This document shows, in pieces, positions 18,158 through 26,492 of a stretch of DNA of 64,000 nucleotides. The DNA is taken from NCBI RefSeq assembly GCF_030137545.1, contig NZ_JARUVL010000002.1:186001-250000 (forward strand), read 5' to 3'. The translations under genes and the position numbers were made by a program. The stretch is from Virgibacillus sp. LDC-1 (GTDB taxonomy: Bacteria > Bacillota > Bacilli > Bacillales > Amphibacillaceae). The notes under the pieces were generated by a model, which did no database searches, was not told the DNA's origin, and saw only the letters and a list, made by a program, of their open reading frames with translations. How positions within the stretch are numbered: the stretch's first letter is position 1; every line of letters starts with the position of its first letter.

Positions 18158-18592
18158 ATGGACAAAGAATTAAAGAACTTAATTGACGGATTAAATGAAG
18201 ATCTATCGAATGAGTATGCTGCAGCGATTCAATATACGTACAGTGCATCTGTTGTATCTGGATTGTATCGGTCGGCACTGAAGCCTTTCTTTGAAGCCGA
18301 AATTACGGATGAGTTAGAGCACGCGCTTTATTTATCCGAGAAAATCAAATCATTAGGTGGTACACCAACGACAAAGGCAGCTTCTGTTCCTCAACCTACC
18401 GATGTGAAAGAGTTACTAGAAGCTTCCCTTCAATCAGAGGTTGCAACAATTGAACGTTATGAGGCACGGAAAAAACAAGCAGAAAAGCTAGGCTACACAG
18501 AACTAGTTGTGAAACTAGAGGACCTTATTTCAGATGAAACCCATCATAAAGAAGAAATTGAACGCTTACTTGCAGACCCTAGGTTTTCTTAA
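18158..18592 (+). CDS. Ferritin-like diiron protein
   Basis: A 144-residue four-helix protein of the ferritin-like superfamily, bacterioferritin/Dps-like in layout. Candidate metal ligands are the glutamate in LSNEYAAAIQY (near residue 19), the ExxH in TDELEHALYL (near residues 51-54), E93 of QSEVATIERYE and the ExxH in SDETHHKEEI (near residues 127-130). That is the two-ExxH diiron pattern. The biochemical role (iron storage, oxidase or stress protection) is not determined. A weak SD (AAAGGTGGA) precedes the start. It is monocistronic with its own terminator. Confidence 0.8.
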   Translation: MDKELKNLIDGLNEDLSNEYAAAIQYTYSASVVSGLYRSALKPFFEAEITDELEHALYLSEKIKSLGGTPTTKAASVPQPTDVKELLEASLQSEVATIERYEARKKQAEKLGYTELVVKLEDLISDETHHKEEIERLLADPRFS

Positions 18593-18621
18593 ATCAAAAA
18601 TAAATTATTTATTCTTTATTT

Positions 18622-18668
18622 AAAGAGGCTGCGACAATTCAGTAGTATTTTGTCGTAGCCCCTTTACT
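18622..18668 (+). terminator. Terminator of the ferritin-like gene
   Basis: AAAGAGGCTGCGACAA pairs with TTGTCGTAGCCCCTTT around a 12-base loop; the following stretch is T-rich (ACTTTTAT). Confidence 0.75.
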
Positions 18669-18761
18669 TTTATTTCAACCTTCATACAACTCTAAAAATT
18701 GCTCCCTTTATTGTTTTAACCATGCTATAATAATTAGAATTTAACAACGGGGAGGAATTTT

Positions 18762-19940
18762 ATGCTACACGCTATCCATCAAGCTATTGATCAAGCTTTT
18801 CCAGATATGGTCAGCATCCGCAGATATTTACACCAACACCCTGAGCTTTCTTTTAAAGAATTCAAAACAGCTGCCTACATCGCTGAATTTTACGAACAGC
18901 TTGGAATACCTTATGAAACAAAGGTAGGTGGCAATGGAGTTATTGCAAAGCTAACAGGAGGAAAGCCTGGAAAGACGATTGCGCTCAGAGCTGACTTTGA
19001 TGCACTTCCCATTCAAGATGAAAAAGACGTTCCCTATAAATCAACGGTTCCAGGTGTGATGCACGCATGTGGACATGATGGCCACACCGCGATTTTATTA
19101 ACATTAGCAACGGTTATGAAAAAGTTTCAAGATCAGCTGCCTGGGACGATCGTATTTCTCCATCAGCATGCTGAGGAATATGCGCCAGGAGGAGCAAAGC
19201 CAATGATTGCCGCAGGAGCACTGCAAGAGGTAGATGCAGTTTTTGGTACACATCTATGGGCAACTGTCCCACTAGGCACCCTTCAAACTGCTAAAAATAT
19301 CCTCATGGCAGGAGCAGATCGATTTGAAATAACGATTCAGGGACAAGGTGGACATGGTGGTTACCCACACGAAACAAAGGATGCGGTCGTTATTGGCGCG
19401 CAGCTTGTCACTCAATTACAACAGATAGTTAGTAGAAAAATCGATCCGTTGGACACTGCTGTTGTTACGATTGGTGTTTTTGAAGCTGGGAATACGTTTA
19501 ATATTATTGCAGACAAAGCAAAGCTCGTAGGAACGGTCCGCTATTTAACAAAAGAAGTACAAGAAAAGATCATTGTGATGATCGAGCAAATTGTTTCAGG
19601 TACCTGTCTTGCACATGAAGCATCTTATAGCTTTCATTATGAAAAAGGCTATCCCCCACTAACAAACCATGCAAGTGAGGCAGAACTTGTCATGAAAGCA
19701 GCAAAAGAAGTAACGGAGATTAATCAAATAGAAGAAGTAATTCCGGTCATGGGTGGAGAAGATTTCGCCTATTATTTAATGGAAAGACCAGGAGCATATT
19801 TTTTTACAGGGGCATTAAAAGAAGGAAACGAATACCCTCACCATCACCCGCGCTTTGATTTTGATGAACGCGCAATACCGATTGCTGCCAAAGCATTAAT
19901 TCAAGCATACTTTTCTTATCAGCAGTATAAAAGCGAATAA
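18762..19940 (+). CDS. M20D amidohydrolase (N-acyl amino acid / peptidase-like)
   Basis: A 392-residue zinc amidohydrolase of the M20D group (YhaA, IAA-amino acid hydrolase, HipO types). Metal-binding pieces are present: HACGHDGHTA (near residue 105), HQHAEEYAPGGA (near residue 140), GTHLW, and the C-terminal MGGEDFAYY and YPHHHPRFDFDE. SD ACGGGGAGGA precedes ATG 18762. In B. subtilis yhaA sits next to the ecs operon; the same position here suggests orthology. Substrate is unknown; hydrolysis of N-acetyl or N-acyl amino acids is the family norm. Confidence 0.9.
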   Translation: MLHAIHQAIDQAFPDMVSIRRYLHQHPELSFKEFKTAAYIAEFYEQLGIPYETKVGGNGVIAKLTGGKPGKTIALRADFDALPIQDEKDVPYKSTVPGVMHACGHDGHTAILLTLATVMKKFQDQLPGTIVFLHQHAEEYAPGGAKPMIAAGALQEVDAVFGTHLWATVPLGTLQTAKNILMAGADRFEITIQGQGGHGGYPHETKDAVVIGAQLVTQLQQIVSRKIDPLDTAVVTIGVFEAGNTFNIIADKAKLVGTVRYLTKEVQEKIIVMIEQIVSGTCLAHEASYSFHYEKGYPPLTNHASEAELVMKAAKEVTEINQIEEVIPVMGGEDFAYYLMERPGAYFFTGALKEGNEYPHHHPRFDFDERAIPIAAKALIQAYFSYQQYKSE

Positions 19941-19982
19941 CAATCATCTTAAAAATCAATGCTTTTCGAATATAATAAAATG

Positions 19983-20089
19983 AAAGAAGTCAGGACGTTT
20001 ATCTAAATTGGACAGTGACCCCATACGATTTTCCATGCTTATCTTTGGGGGCAGTCCCTATCCATCGATATGCCTGACTTTTTTCTTTA
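19983..20089. terminator. Long nested hairpin between the M20 gene and ecsB
   Basis: The outer stem AAGTCAGG (19987-19994) pairs with CCTGACTT (20073-20080), followed by six T. Inside, GGAC (20010-20013) can pair with GTCC (20054-20057) and CCCC (20019-20022) with GGGG (20047-20050). It can terminate the + strand M20 gene and may serve ecsB on the other strand (AAAGAAGT on the left edge). The roughly 80-base loop is unusual. Confidence 0.6.
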
Positions 20090-20106
20090 TCGGTGATTTT
20101 TCCAGC

Positions 20107-21321
20107 TCATGCTGCCAGCTTTCTTCTTATATAAGTAGGAATGAAGGTAAAATTAAATGCCATTCCGGAAACAAATATTATGACACTTCCAGCATAAGCT
20201 TGCACGAGGACAAAAGCGAGACTAAACAAAACCGTTTGGACTGTAGCTAAAAGCAAAATCCACTTTTTTAATGCATGTTGCCGAACGCTTTGATCAAGTG
20301 GGTAAAGATCTAACCACATAATCGTTCGATGATGCTGATATAATGTCATCATTTGAAAGCTACTCATATAAATAAATAATAATGCAAGTAACACCTGCAT
20401 CCAAAGATTAGGCACATAAAAGATAATGAGCGCACCAATAACAACTAATCGGATATACATTCCTAAATAATCGCCACTTCGTACAAAGGTAAGCCGATAT
20501 AAATAATCATAGGTAGAAGCTTTTTCAAAAGGAACATTTGCGATTAGACGAACGAGCCAACTTCGCTTCCGAACTCGATTTTTCAAATGCGGAACATCTG
20601 TAAACATATTCGCAAGCCGATAAAAAGCTTGCATGCGACTTTGTTCTTTCTCAATGAGAAAATCCCATGCCAATCCAGCTTGCTTTCGAGCAAGGGATAA
20701 ATCATATAAAAACACGGCAACAAATAAAACAGTGGAAATCGTAGCTAATGGCATATTTCCGATAATAAGAAAATAAAAGGTGGCACCATTCAACATAAAG
20801 CGAGTAATCGTATCTATCGTACGAATGCTTTTATCTCGAATTCGTAGCATCCACCAGTTTGCCAGTAAATTCCACCCTTTAAATACTAACAAAACAAGAA
20901 TCGTCATTAAATACATGCTGCCACTTCGCTCCGGATAAGCTGCAAAATATAACGGACCTAAAGCAGCACTTACAAACAAAACAATGTAAAGCTGAATAAT
21001 AAAGCTATACAGAAGCACATTACGGAAGTATAGTCCCATGCGATGCTCAGCCGCGATAAGAAATACTAAATCTGGCTCTTTTAACAATGTGCGAACTGGA
21101 CTATAGCTTGCAATCAAACCAAAAGCGATACCAATAATCCATGCCGCTGGAAAATCCTCTGGAAGCACAGCAAGCCATTGTTGATAATAATATGCCGCTG
21201 CTGAGATGAAAAATAACATGGCAACCGCAATATGTCCATTAAAAATATAGCGTAGATAACGACTCGTTTCTTTCATATGTGCGGAAAAACGTCGTTTAAA
21301 AAAAGCTTGTGAATCAAACAT
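20107..21321 (-). CDS. ecsB: EcsB ABC transporter membrane subunit
   Basis: A 404-residue polytopic membrane protein (about 8-10 helices) of the EcsB family. It pairs with EcsA, a transporter linked to secretion, sporulation and competence through control of intramembrane proteolysis by RasP. The substrate is debated. The ATG at 21321 (MFDSQAFFKRRF) is chosen over one two codons upstream because its spacing from AAAGGA is about 8 bases. Its start overlaps the ecsA stop by 8 bases, so translation is coupled. No ecsC is found downstream: the frame ends close to the nested hairpin. Confidence 0.92.
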   Translation of the reverse strand: MFDSQAFFKRRFSAHMKETSRYLRYIFNGHIAVAMLFFISAAAYYYQQWLAVLPEDFPAAWIIGIAFGLIASYSPVRTLLKEPDLVFLIAAEHRMGLYFRNVLLYSFIIQLYIVLFVSAALGPLYFAAYPERSGSMYLMTILVLLVFKGWNLLANWWMLRIRDKSIRTIDTITRFMLNGATFYFLIIGNMPLATISTVLFVAVFLYDLSLARKQAGLAWDFLIEKEQSRMQAFYRLANMFTDVPHLKNRVRKRSWLVRLIANVPFEKASTYDYLYRLTFVRSGDYLGMYIRLVVIGALIIFYVPNLWMQVLLALLFIYMSSFQMMTLYQHHRTIMWLDLYPLDQSVRQHALKKWILLLATVQTVLFSLAFVLVQAYAGSVIIFVSGMAFNFTFIPTYIRRKLAA

Positions 21322-22057
21322 TGCCATCTTCCTTTGTCAATTGTACATATAAATCATCAAGCGTTGCTTGAGGCATTTGAAATTGTTCTCTTAACTCTTG
21401 TAACGTGCCATAAGCTCGAATTTCGCCATCGTGTAAGATGACGAAGCGATCACAATAACGTTCAGCTGTTGCCAAAATATGCGTAGACATTAGCACACCA
21501 GATCCTTTTTGCTTCATATCATCCATTAGCTTCAAATAGGACTGGATTCCAAGCGGATCTAATCCCACAAACGGCTCGTCCACAATATAAAGTGGTGGCT
21601 CAATTAAAAATGCACACATAATCATGACCTTTTGTCGCATTCCTTTGGAAAAATGAACCGGAAACCAATTAAGCTTTTTTTCCAAGCGAAACTCTTTTAG
21701 CAGTGGTGGTAATCGTTTTTCAAAGACATCCTCTGGGATATTATACGCCATCGCTGTTAATTTCAAGTGCTCATGTAAGGTTAATTCATCATAGAGAATC
21801 GGCATTTCTGGTATGTAAGCTATTTGATTTCGGTAACTAGCGGCATTTTCTTGAAATGTCTTCCCATTTACAGAAATGGTACCTTTTTTCGCCTGCATCA
21901 GACCAATAATATGTTTGATTGTTGTACTTTTTCCAGCACCATTTAGTCCAATTAATCCGACAATCTCGTTCGGATTCACTTGAAATGAAATGCCATGTAG
22001 TACGTTTTTATGTGTATAACCTCCAACAAGGTTTTCAACTTGTAATAATGGTTCCAC
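21314..22057 (-). CDS. ecsA: EcsA ABC transporter ATPase
   Basis: A 247-residue ATPase. Walker A is GLNGAGKST (near residue 38) and Walker B is LYIVDEPFVGLDP (near residue 155). The signature loop is degenerate: HFSKGMRQKV replaces LSGGQ, a feature common in this subfamily. The start is a GTG at 22057, seven bases after AGGGGG. First gene of ecsAB; divergent from hit. B. subtilis EcsA has the same length. Confidence 0.94.
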   Translation of the reverse strand: MEPLLQVENLVGGYTHKNVLHGISFQVNPNEIVGLIGLNGAGKSTTIKHIIGLMQAKKGTISVNGKTFQENAASYRNQIAYIPEMPILYDELTLHEHLKLTAMAYNIPEDVFEKRLPPLLKEFRLEKKLNWFPVHFSKGMRQKVMIMCAFLIEPPLYIVDEPFVGLDPLGIQSYLKLMDDMKQKGSGVLMSTHILATAERYCDRFVILHDGEIRAYGTLQELREQFQMPQATLDDLYVQLTKEDGNV

Positions 22058-22243
22058 TTTGTTTCCCCCTAGCTATTCACTTGTATCAAATTTTATCATT
22101 ACTAATCAAAAAATCCAAAAGAATCCATCTTACAAAAATCGACAGGTTCAAATTTTTTTAAAAAAAGCGTGCATAAAATTATACGCAATGCTCAAACTAC
22201 CTAATGAAGATCGAGGAAGGTGATTCACTTACCAGAAACGTGT

Positions 22244-22265
22244 AAACACAAATGAGGTGTTAGTG
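22244..22265. repeat. 22-bp direct repeat, copy 1
   Basis: AAACACAAATGAGGTGTTAGTG is preceded by CGTGT in both copies. Each copy can fold as AACAC...GTGTT and contains the SD-like GAGGTG. Confidence 0.85.
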
Positions 22266-22306
22266 TTGGCGTATGAATATGCTTCACTACAGTAAAAATT
22301 CGTGTC

Positions 22307-22328
22307 AAACACAAATGAGGTGTTAGTG
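22307..22328. repeat. 22-bp direct repeat, copy 2
   Basis: Exact second copy 63 bases after the first; the sequence just after each copy differs. Confidence 0.85.
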
Positions 22329-22354
22329 AACGGAAATCTAATGCGATAAAACTT

Positions 22355-22397
22355 TTTTGTCAGACATTATCTCTAGGGCAATGAGATACTGACAAAA
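22355..22397. other. Compound hairpin
   Basis: The outer stem TTTTGTCAG/CTGACAAAA is 9 bp and the inner stem ATCTC/GAGAT is 5 bp. T-rich flanks occur on the left (TTTTTT) and weakly on the right, so it could be a terminator on either strand or part of a small RNA. Confidence 0.55.
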
Positions 22398-22494
22398 TGG
22401 TTTTTGTAACCAATGCTAAGGAGCATACGCAAATTAGCCTGTTGCAAGTCCCCAAACATTAGTTTATTCAACCACCTCCTCTTTCTTCATAAAG

Positions 22495-22520
22495 CAGACT
22501 GGTCCTTTTGGGCCAGTCTG
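22495..22520. terminator. GC-rich hairpin upstream of hit
   Basis: CAGACTGGTCC-TTTT-GGGCCAGTCTG forms a strong stem. Neither side has a clean U tract, so termination is uncertain. Confidence 0.5.
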
Positions 22521-22626
22521 TTGCTCTGTAAAAATCTTTTATCTTGGAAAGTATTAACACTATCCTTTACATCATGATGCTAATCTCATTACAATAGAAG
22601 AAACAAATAAAAAAGGAGCGAGTAAT

Positions 22627-23058
22627 ATGGCGCATGATGATTGTATTTTTTGTAAAATTATTCAAGGTGATATTCCATCTGCTAAAGTGTATGAAGATGA
22701 ATTTGTGTATGCGTTTCTAGACATTAGCCAAGTAACAAAGGGACATACACTCGTTATTCCAAAAACACATGTCAAAAATATTTATGAAACTTCCGAAGAA
22801 ATTGCTCGGGAGCTATTTACACGCGTACCAAAAATCGCCAATGCGATTAAAAAAGCTTATCAGCCAATCGGCATGAATTTACTAAACAACAATGAAAAGC
22901 CTGCCGACCAATCGGTTTTCCACTTACATTTGCACCTCATCCCTCGTTATGGAGAAGGAGATGGTTATTCTGCAAATTGGACTGTCCATCAAAGCGATTA
23001 TTCCAGCGAAGATTTACAGCAAATTGCCAACGATATCCATCTCCAAATACAAGATTAA
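22627..23058 (+). CDS. hit: HIT-family nucleotide-binding protein
   Basis: A 143-residue histidine-triad hydrolase (Hint branch). The triad motif is HLHLHLIPR (near residues 98-106), and the N-terminal CIFCKIIQGDIPSAKVYED carries a CxxC typical of Hint-like members. It probably hydrolyses nucleoside phosphoramidates. SD AAAGGAGCGAG precedes the ATG. Divergent from ecsA as in B. subtilis, but serC, which follows hit there, is not present here. Confidence 0.95.
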   Translation: MAHDDCIFCKIIQGDIPSAKVYEDEFVYAFLDISQVTKGHTLVIPKTHVKNIYETSEEIARELFTRVPKIANAIKKAYQPIGMNLLNNNEKPADQSVFHLHLHLIPRYGEGDGYSANWTVHQSDYSSEDLQQIANDIHLQIQD

Positions 23059-23183
23059 GTACCTGAAGCGGTATATCTATCGGTAAATAAACATACATGC
23101 AACCACTAAATTACATGGTGAATAAATAAAGTGAACGTAATATCAGTATCAGAAAATTAATACTTTTTATTTACCGGGTTATT

Positions 23184-23192
23184 TGCTATAAT
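23184..23192 (+). promoter_or_regulatory. Extended -10 promoter of trpP
   Basis: TGCTATAAT is an extended -10 element. The -35 region is T-rich and weak. Transcription from about 23200 would give a roughly 90-base leader with a 5' stem-loop (GTTCC 23202-23206 pairing with GGAAC 23232-23236, extended by AGCTG/CAGTT). Confidence 0.6.
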
Positions 23193-23264
23193 ATTACATA
23201 AGTTCCGCAGCTGACAATGAGTGTACAGTTGGGAACGAAGCTTTCCACTTCTGGAGAGCAAATT

Positions 23265-23303
23265 TAGAATAGCTGAGGAGAGATGAGGAGAAATGAAGAC
23301 TAG
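23265..23303 (+). promoter_or_regulatory. TRAP-type (G/U)AG array over the trpP SD and start codon
   Basis: UAG (23265), UAG (23270), GAG (23275), GAG (23280), GAG (23285), GAA (23290), GAA (23295) recur every five bases, followed by UAG at 23301. The ATG (23293) lies inside the array. A further GAG is at 23254. TRAP binds (G/U)AG triplets separated by 2-3 bases, and in B. subtilis it represses trpP translation by covering this region. The strict 5-base period is seen directly; binding is inferred. Confidence 0.75.
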
Positions 23304-23814
23304 AGTATTGGTGATTTTATCGTTGCTTGTAGGGATTGGAGCCGTATTACATGCTGTCGTACCACCTATTTTATTTGGGATGAAGCCGGATATGCTCCTT
23401 TCAATGATGTTTTTAGGGATTATTCTATTCCCGAAACCGAAATATGTTATTCTGCTTGCAACCGTTACTGGAATCATGTCAGCATTAACAACTAGCGTAC
23501 CAGGTGGACAAATAGCAAATGTCATTGATAAGCCTGTTACAGCATTCTTATTTTTAGCAGTTTATTTAATTTTCGGCAAACGATTCAATGAAAATATTAG
23601 TGTTCCAATACTAACTGCCATCGGAACGATTATAAGTGGGACTGTATTCTTAAGTGTCGCACTGTATATTGTTGGATTAATGGAAGGCGGGTTTCTTGCC
23701 CTCTTTATCGGGATTGTTCTACCAGCTGCATTGGTAAATACGCTTGTTATGATTGTCATTTATCCAATTGTTACTAGTATTCTAAAAAGAACACAGCCGA
23801 TCACGACATCCTAA
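23293..23814 (+). CDS. trpP: TrpP-like tryptophan transporter
   Basis: A 173-residue membrane protein of the YhaG/TrpP family with about five helices and the conserved TSVPGGQIANVIDKPVTAF near residue 70. It probably imports tryptophan, working in the ECF/TrpP family manner. Length is almost identical to B. subtilis TrpP. The SD (GAGGAGA) is embedded in a TRAP-type triplet array, which also supports the tryptophan link. It ends with its own terminator before yhaH. Confidence 0.92.
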   Translation: MKTRVLVILSLLVGIGAVLHAVVPPILFGMKPDMLLSMMFLGIILFPKPKYVILLATVTGIMSALTTSVPGGQIANVIDKPVTAFLFLAVYLIFGKRFNENISVPILTAIGTIISGTVFLSVALYIVGLMEGGFLALFIGIVLPAALVNTLVMIVIYPIVTSILKRTQPITTS

Positions 23815-23835
23815 ATCCATTTAAATATTTCACAT

Positions 23836-23871
23836 ATCCTCTGGCAGAACTATTTGTCCGGGGATTTTTTT
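23836..23871 (+). terminator. Terminator of trpP
   Basis: ATCCTCTGG...CCGGGGAT forms a stem with one bulge, followed by seven T. Confidence 0.75.
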
Positions 23872-24039
23872 CTCCAAACAATATATAATGGAAGTAGAGC
23901 CTGTGCGCATACTTATAATTTAAAAATATTAAAAGCATACATCTATATGCGCCCCTTAATTTCTAACGTTTTTTTTAAAACAGGTTTCATAGACCAGGAA
24001 ATAAAGGTAAAGATAAAAGAACGGGAAAGGAGCGGTTTT

Positions 24040-24399
24040 ATGTCTAAAGGAAAATCATTATTGCTAGGATTCTTTGTTGGAGGCGCAGTTAGTGCGACGG
24101 CGACTCTTTTGAGTACACCTACATCCGGAAGAGAATTACGACACAATGTAAAGCAGCAAGGACAGGATTTAATGGAACTACTCGATAACTTAAAACGAGA
24201 TGGACTACGTTTAAAAAAACAAATCACGGAAACCTCTAAAGAAGGTGCAGCACTAATTAAAGATTTAACAAAGGAAATGAAAACTTCTGTTGAAGAATGG
24301 AAGGCTTCTGTGGAGCCGCACCAAGCAAAAATCCATGAATATCTGGAGCAAATTGAATCCAGCTTAAAAGATTTAGAAGAAAAAGTGAAATCTAAATAG
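24040..24399 (+). CDS. yhaH: YtxH-family protein YhaH
   Basis: A 119-residue protein with an N-terminal glycine-rich membrane segment (LLLGFFVGGAVSATATLLSTPTSGRELR, the YtxH hallmark) followed by an amphipathic, coiled-coil-like helix to the C-terminus. Members are stress- or sporulation-associated; the molecular role is unknown. ATG 24040 is chosen because GGGAAAGGAG precedes it. The frame stays open a further 62 codons upstream without an SD. Synteny with trpP and yhaI matches YhaH. Confidence 0.88.
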   Translation: MSKGKSLLLGFFVGGAVSATATLLSTPTSGRELRHNVKQQGQDLMELLDNLKRDGLRLKKQITETSKEGAALIKDLTKEMKTSVEEWKASVEPHQAKIHEYLEQIESSLKDLEEKVKSK

Positions 24400-24400
24400 A

Positions 24401-24438
24401 AGAAAAAAAGCAGACAATTCATGTCTGCTTTTTTTCTT
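24401..24438. terminator. Bidirectional terminator between yhaH and the opuA operon
   Basis: AAAAAAAGCAGACA-ATTCA-TGTCTGCTTTTTTT is a perfect symmetric stem with A and T tracts, usable by both convergent units. Confidence 0.95.
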
Positions 24439-24500
24439 GGAATAAAGATTTTATTCGGAAAATTATTAGTAAATCTGTAGATCAACTAGCTTCAATCCGC

Positions 24501-25433
24501 TTATTTTTTAGCCTCTAAATCTTCGATGGAATCAATATCCATGTAAGCTGGAACAACTAATCCGATTTTAGCACCCTTCAGATTCTCACCTAGGTCATCA
24601 AATTTATCTTGATACTGATCATAAAATTTCTTATGTGTAACAGGAAGCCAGGCTGCCAATGTTGCATCTCCGTCTCCATTTGCAATTGATTCAAAGACAA
24701 CCGCTACATCAACTGGGGTAATTTCTACTTCAAAACCTTTTTGCTCCATCACATGTTTTAGCACATTAGAAGATGATCGTTCAGAATCCCAAGGGGTAGA
24801 CACAAGCGTTACCTTAACACCATCAACGTCCTCTACACCTTCTACCCAGGCTGCTACTTTTTCAGGATTGTCGGCTACCCAACGCTTTGCTACTTCAGCA
24901 ATGTCATCCCCTGTATCCTTTGATTCATACATGATACTTTCCATGTCTTCTACATCCCAATGAAATTGATCGATGAGCTTATAAGCGTTCGGTTTATCTT
25001 CCTTTAAACCTTTTCTTGCGAGAGATGCAATTATTTCCTCGCCACCATAAATTTCCTTTGGATCCTCAAGATATTTCATATCGGGATATTTTGCAAATGT
25101 CCAATGTGGATTCCAGCCAGTGATGATAATTGGCTCCTCTTTAGCAATTGCCTTATCTAATTCAGCTGCCATGGCCGCTGTTGAGGACTGCTCTAATGTC
25201 CACCCTTTTAATGCATCATATTCCTTAATCGCTGTTTCTGTTGTAGCTGTAATCCCTGCCCCTGGTTCAATTCCTGTAATGGTGTAATCCACTGCATCAC
25301 TAATGCTTTGTTCTTCATTCGATCCCGCTTCGTCTTCTGAGCCGCACCCAGTAATCATTAGCGTGAAAACGATCCCAAGTAATAAGTAAAATATCGCGCG
25401 TAACCTCTTTTTAGCAATCATAGTGTTTAACAT
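24501..25433 (-). CDS. opuAC: Glycine betaine-binding lipoprotein, second OpuAC paralogue
   Basis: A 310-residue solute-binding lipoprotein. The lipobox is LMITGC (Cys near residue 30); the OpuAC domain follows. Tryptophans expected in the betaine cage are present in TGWNPHW, STPWDSE and AAWLPVTH. It is about half identical to its upstream neighbour by eye, and their last 20 residues are nearly the same. A hairpin resembling a terminator separates the two genes, so this one may be made at a lower level. The SD AAAAGGAGCG is close to ATG 25433; an ATG four codons inside is possible. Confidence 0.9.
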   Translation of the reverse strand: MLNTMIAKKRLRAIFYLLLGIVFTLMITGCGSEDEAGSNEEQSISDAVDYTITGIEPGAGITATTETAIKEYDALKGWTLEQSSTAAMAAELDKAIAKEEPIIITGWNPHWTFAKYPDMKYLEDPKEIYGGEEIIASLARKGLKEDKPNAYKLIDQFHWDVEDMESIMYESKDTGDDIAEVAKRWVADNPEKVAAWVEGVEDVDGVKVTLVSTPWDSERSSSNVLKHVMEQKGFEVEITPVDVAVVFESIANGDGDATLAAWLPVTHKKFYDQYQDKFDDLGENLKGAKIGLVVPAYMDIDSIEDLEAKK

Positions 25434-25459
25434 CGCTCCTTTTTATAAATGAATGAAAG

Positions 25460-25492
25460 AAAAGGCTAGCATCCGAAGATTACCAGCCTTTT
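25460..25492 (-). terminator. Terminator-like hairpin between the two opuAC genes
   Basis: On the minus strand AAAAGGCT...AGCCTTTT makes an 8-bp stem around a 17-base loop, followed by CTTTC. It could be a partial terminator or a 3'-end stabiliser that sets unequal expression. Confidence 0.55.
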
Positions 25493-25501
25493 CATATAAC
25501 T

Positions 25502-26425
25502 TTACTTCGCTGGTTCCAAATCCTCTATAGAATCAATATCCATATAGGAAGGAACAACAAGTCCAATCTTTGCACCTTCTAGATTTTCTCCAAGGTTAAC
25601 AAGCTGATCCTTATATTCTTCATATAGGTCACCATGTGTAGCTGGAAGCCAGGCAGCTACCATACCATCTGCCTCGCTATTAGCTACCGCCTGCCACATA
25701 ATCGCATTATCTAGTGGAGTTAATGTAACGTTATAACCGAGATCTTCTAACACCTTCCCTACAACATGAGTAGAAGAGATTTCAGAATCCCACTCAACAT
25801 ATACAAGCTCAATTTCTTTACCATCTACTTCTTCTACGCCCTCAGTCCATTCTGCAACTTTATCGGCATTATCCTTTACCCAAGCTGCTGCTGCTTCTGC
25901 AGGCTTAGCTCCATCTTGAATTTCAAGCATAACCGTTTCCATGTCTTCTGTTGTCCAATTAAATTGGTCAAGCAGCTTATAGGCATTTGGCATGTCTTTT
26001 TCAAATCCTTCACGAACCATCGTATTGATTGTTTCGGCTTCTCCAAATACACCCTTAGGATCTTCTAGATATTTAAGATCATATTTTGCGAATTTCCAAT
26101 GTGGTGTCCAACCAGTAACAACAATTGGTTCTTCCTTCGAAATAGCTTCACCTAATGCTGTTGCCATCGCACCACTTGAGGATGCTTGAACTTCCCAGCC
26201 TTTAAGGTTATCATATTCTTCTGTTGCGTTCTCAGCCGCTTTAAATACACCAGCACCTGCTTCAATACCTGTAATAGAATAGTTCATTTCTTCGCCATAA
26301 TTTACGTCACCGCTATTGTCAGACGAACCTTCTTTTGAATCATCCGATCCACAACCTGCAGCAACTAATGTTAACGAAAGTCCCAAAGCAATTCCGAGAC
26401 GTTTCCAATTCTGTTTAAACATCAT
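25502..26425 (-). CDS. opuAC: Glycine betaine-binding lipoprotein (OpuAC)
   Basis: A 307-residue substrate-binding lipoprotein. The lipobox is VAAGC near residue 25, followed by a Ser/Asp/Gly linker and the OpuAC domain with ITGIEAGAGVF. Cage tryptophans appear in TGWTPHWKF, VEWDSE and AAWLPATH. It delivers glycine betaine or proline betaine to OpuAA-OpuAB. Gap to opuAB is about 70 bases. It is acidic, which is usual for exported proteins of halotolerant bacteria. Confidence 0.94.
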   Translation of the reverse strand: MMFKQNWKRLGIALGLSLTLVAAGCGSDDSKEGSSDNSGDVNYGEEMNYSITGIEAGAGVFKAAENATEEYDNLKGWEVQASSSGAMATALGEAISKEEPIVVTGWTPHWKFAKYDLKYLEDPKGVFGEAETINTMVREGFEKDMPNAYKLLDQFNWTTEDMETVMLEIQDGAKPAEAAAAWVKDNADKVAEWTEGVEEVDGKEIELVYVEWDSEISSTHVVGKVLEDLGYNVTLTPLDNAIMWQAVANSEADGMVAAWLPATHGDLYEEYKDQLVNLGENLEGAKIGLVVPSYMDIDSIEDLEPAK

Positions 26426-26492
26426 GTAAAATAACTCCCCTTTAAATTTTTTTATTTATATGGAAACTTTTCTTATGAAAAGATACCAACAA

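Larger units (their letters stand above)
22058..22626. other. 569-bp ecsA-hit intergenic region with repeats and hairpins
   Basis: There is no convincing gene here. It holds a pair of 22-bp direct repeats (22244 and 22307), a compound hairpin at 22355-22397, a GC-rich hairpin at 22495-22520, and a strong SD-like minus-strand string (GAGGAGGTGG near 22472-22481). Very short frames occur downstream of SD-like strings on both strands, but none has coding support. Confidence 0.6.

Noticed and set aside
20008-20250. An 80-residue plus-strand frame over the ecsB end
   Set aside because: It overlaps the nested terminator and the end of ecsB in antisense, has no SD and no recognisable composition; not an ecsC remnant.
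22244-22328. CRISPR-like repeat pair in the ecsA-hit gap
   Set aside because: Only two copies with a 41-base spacer and no cas genes; the repeats carry SD-like sequence instead.
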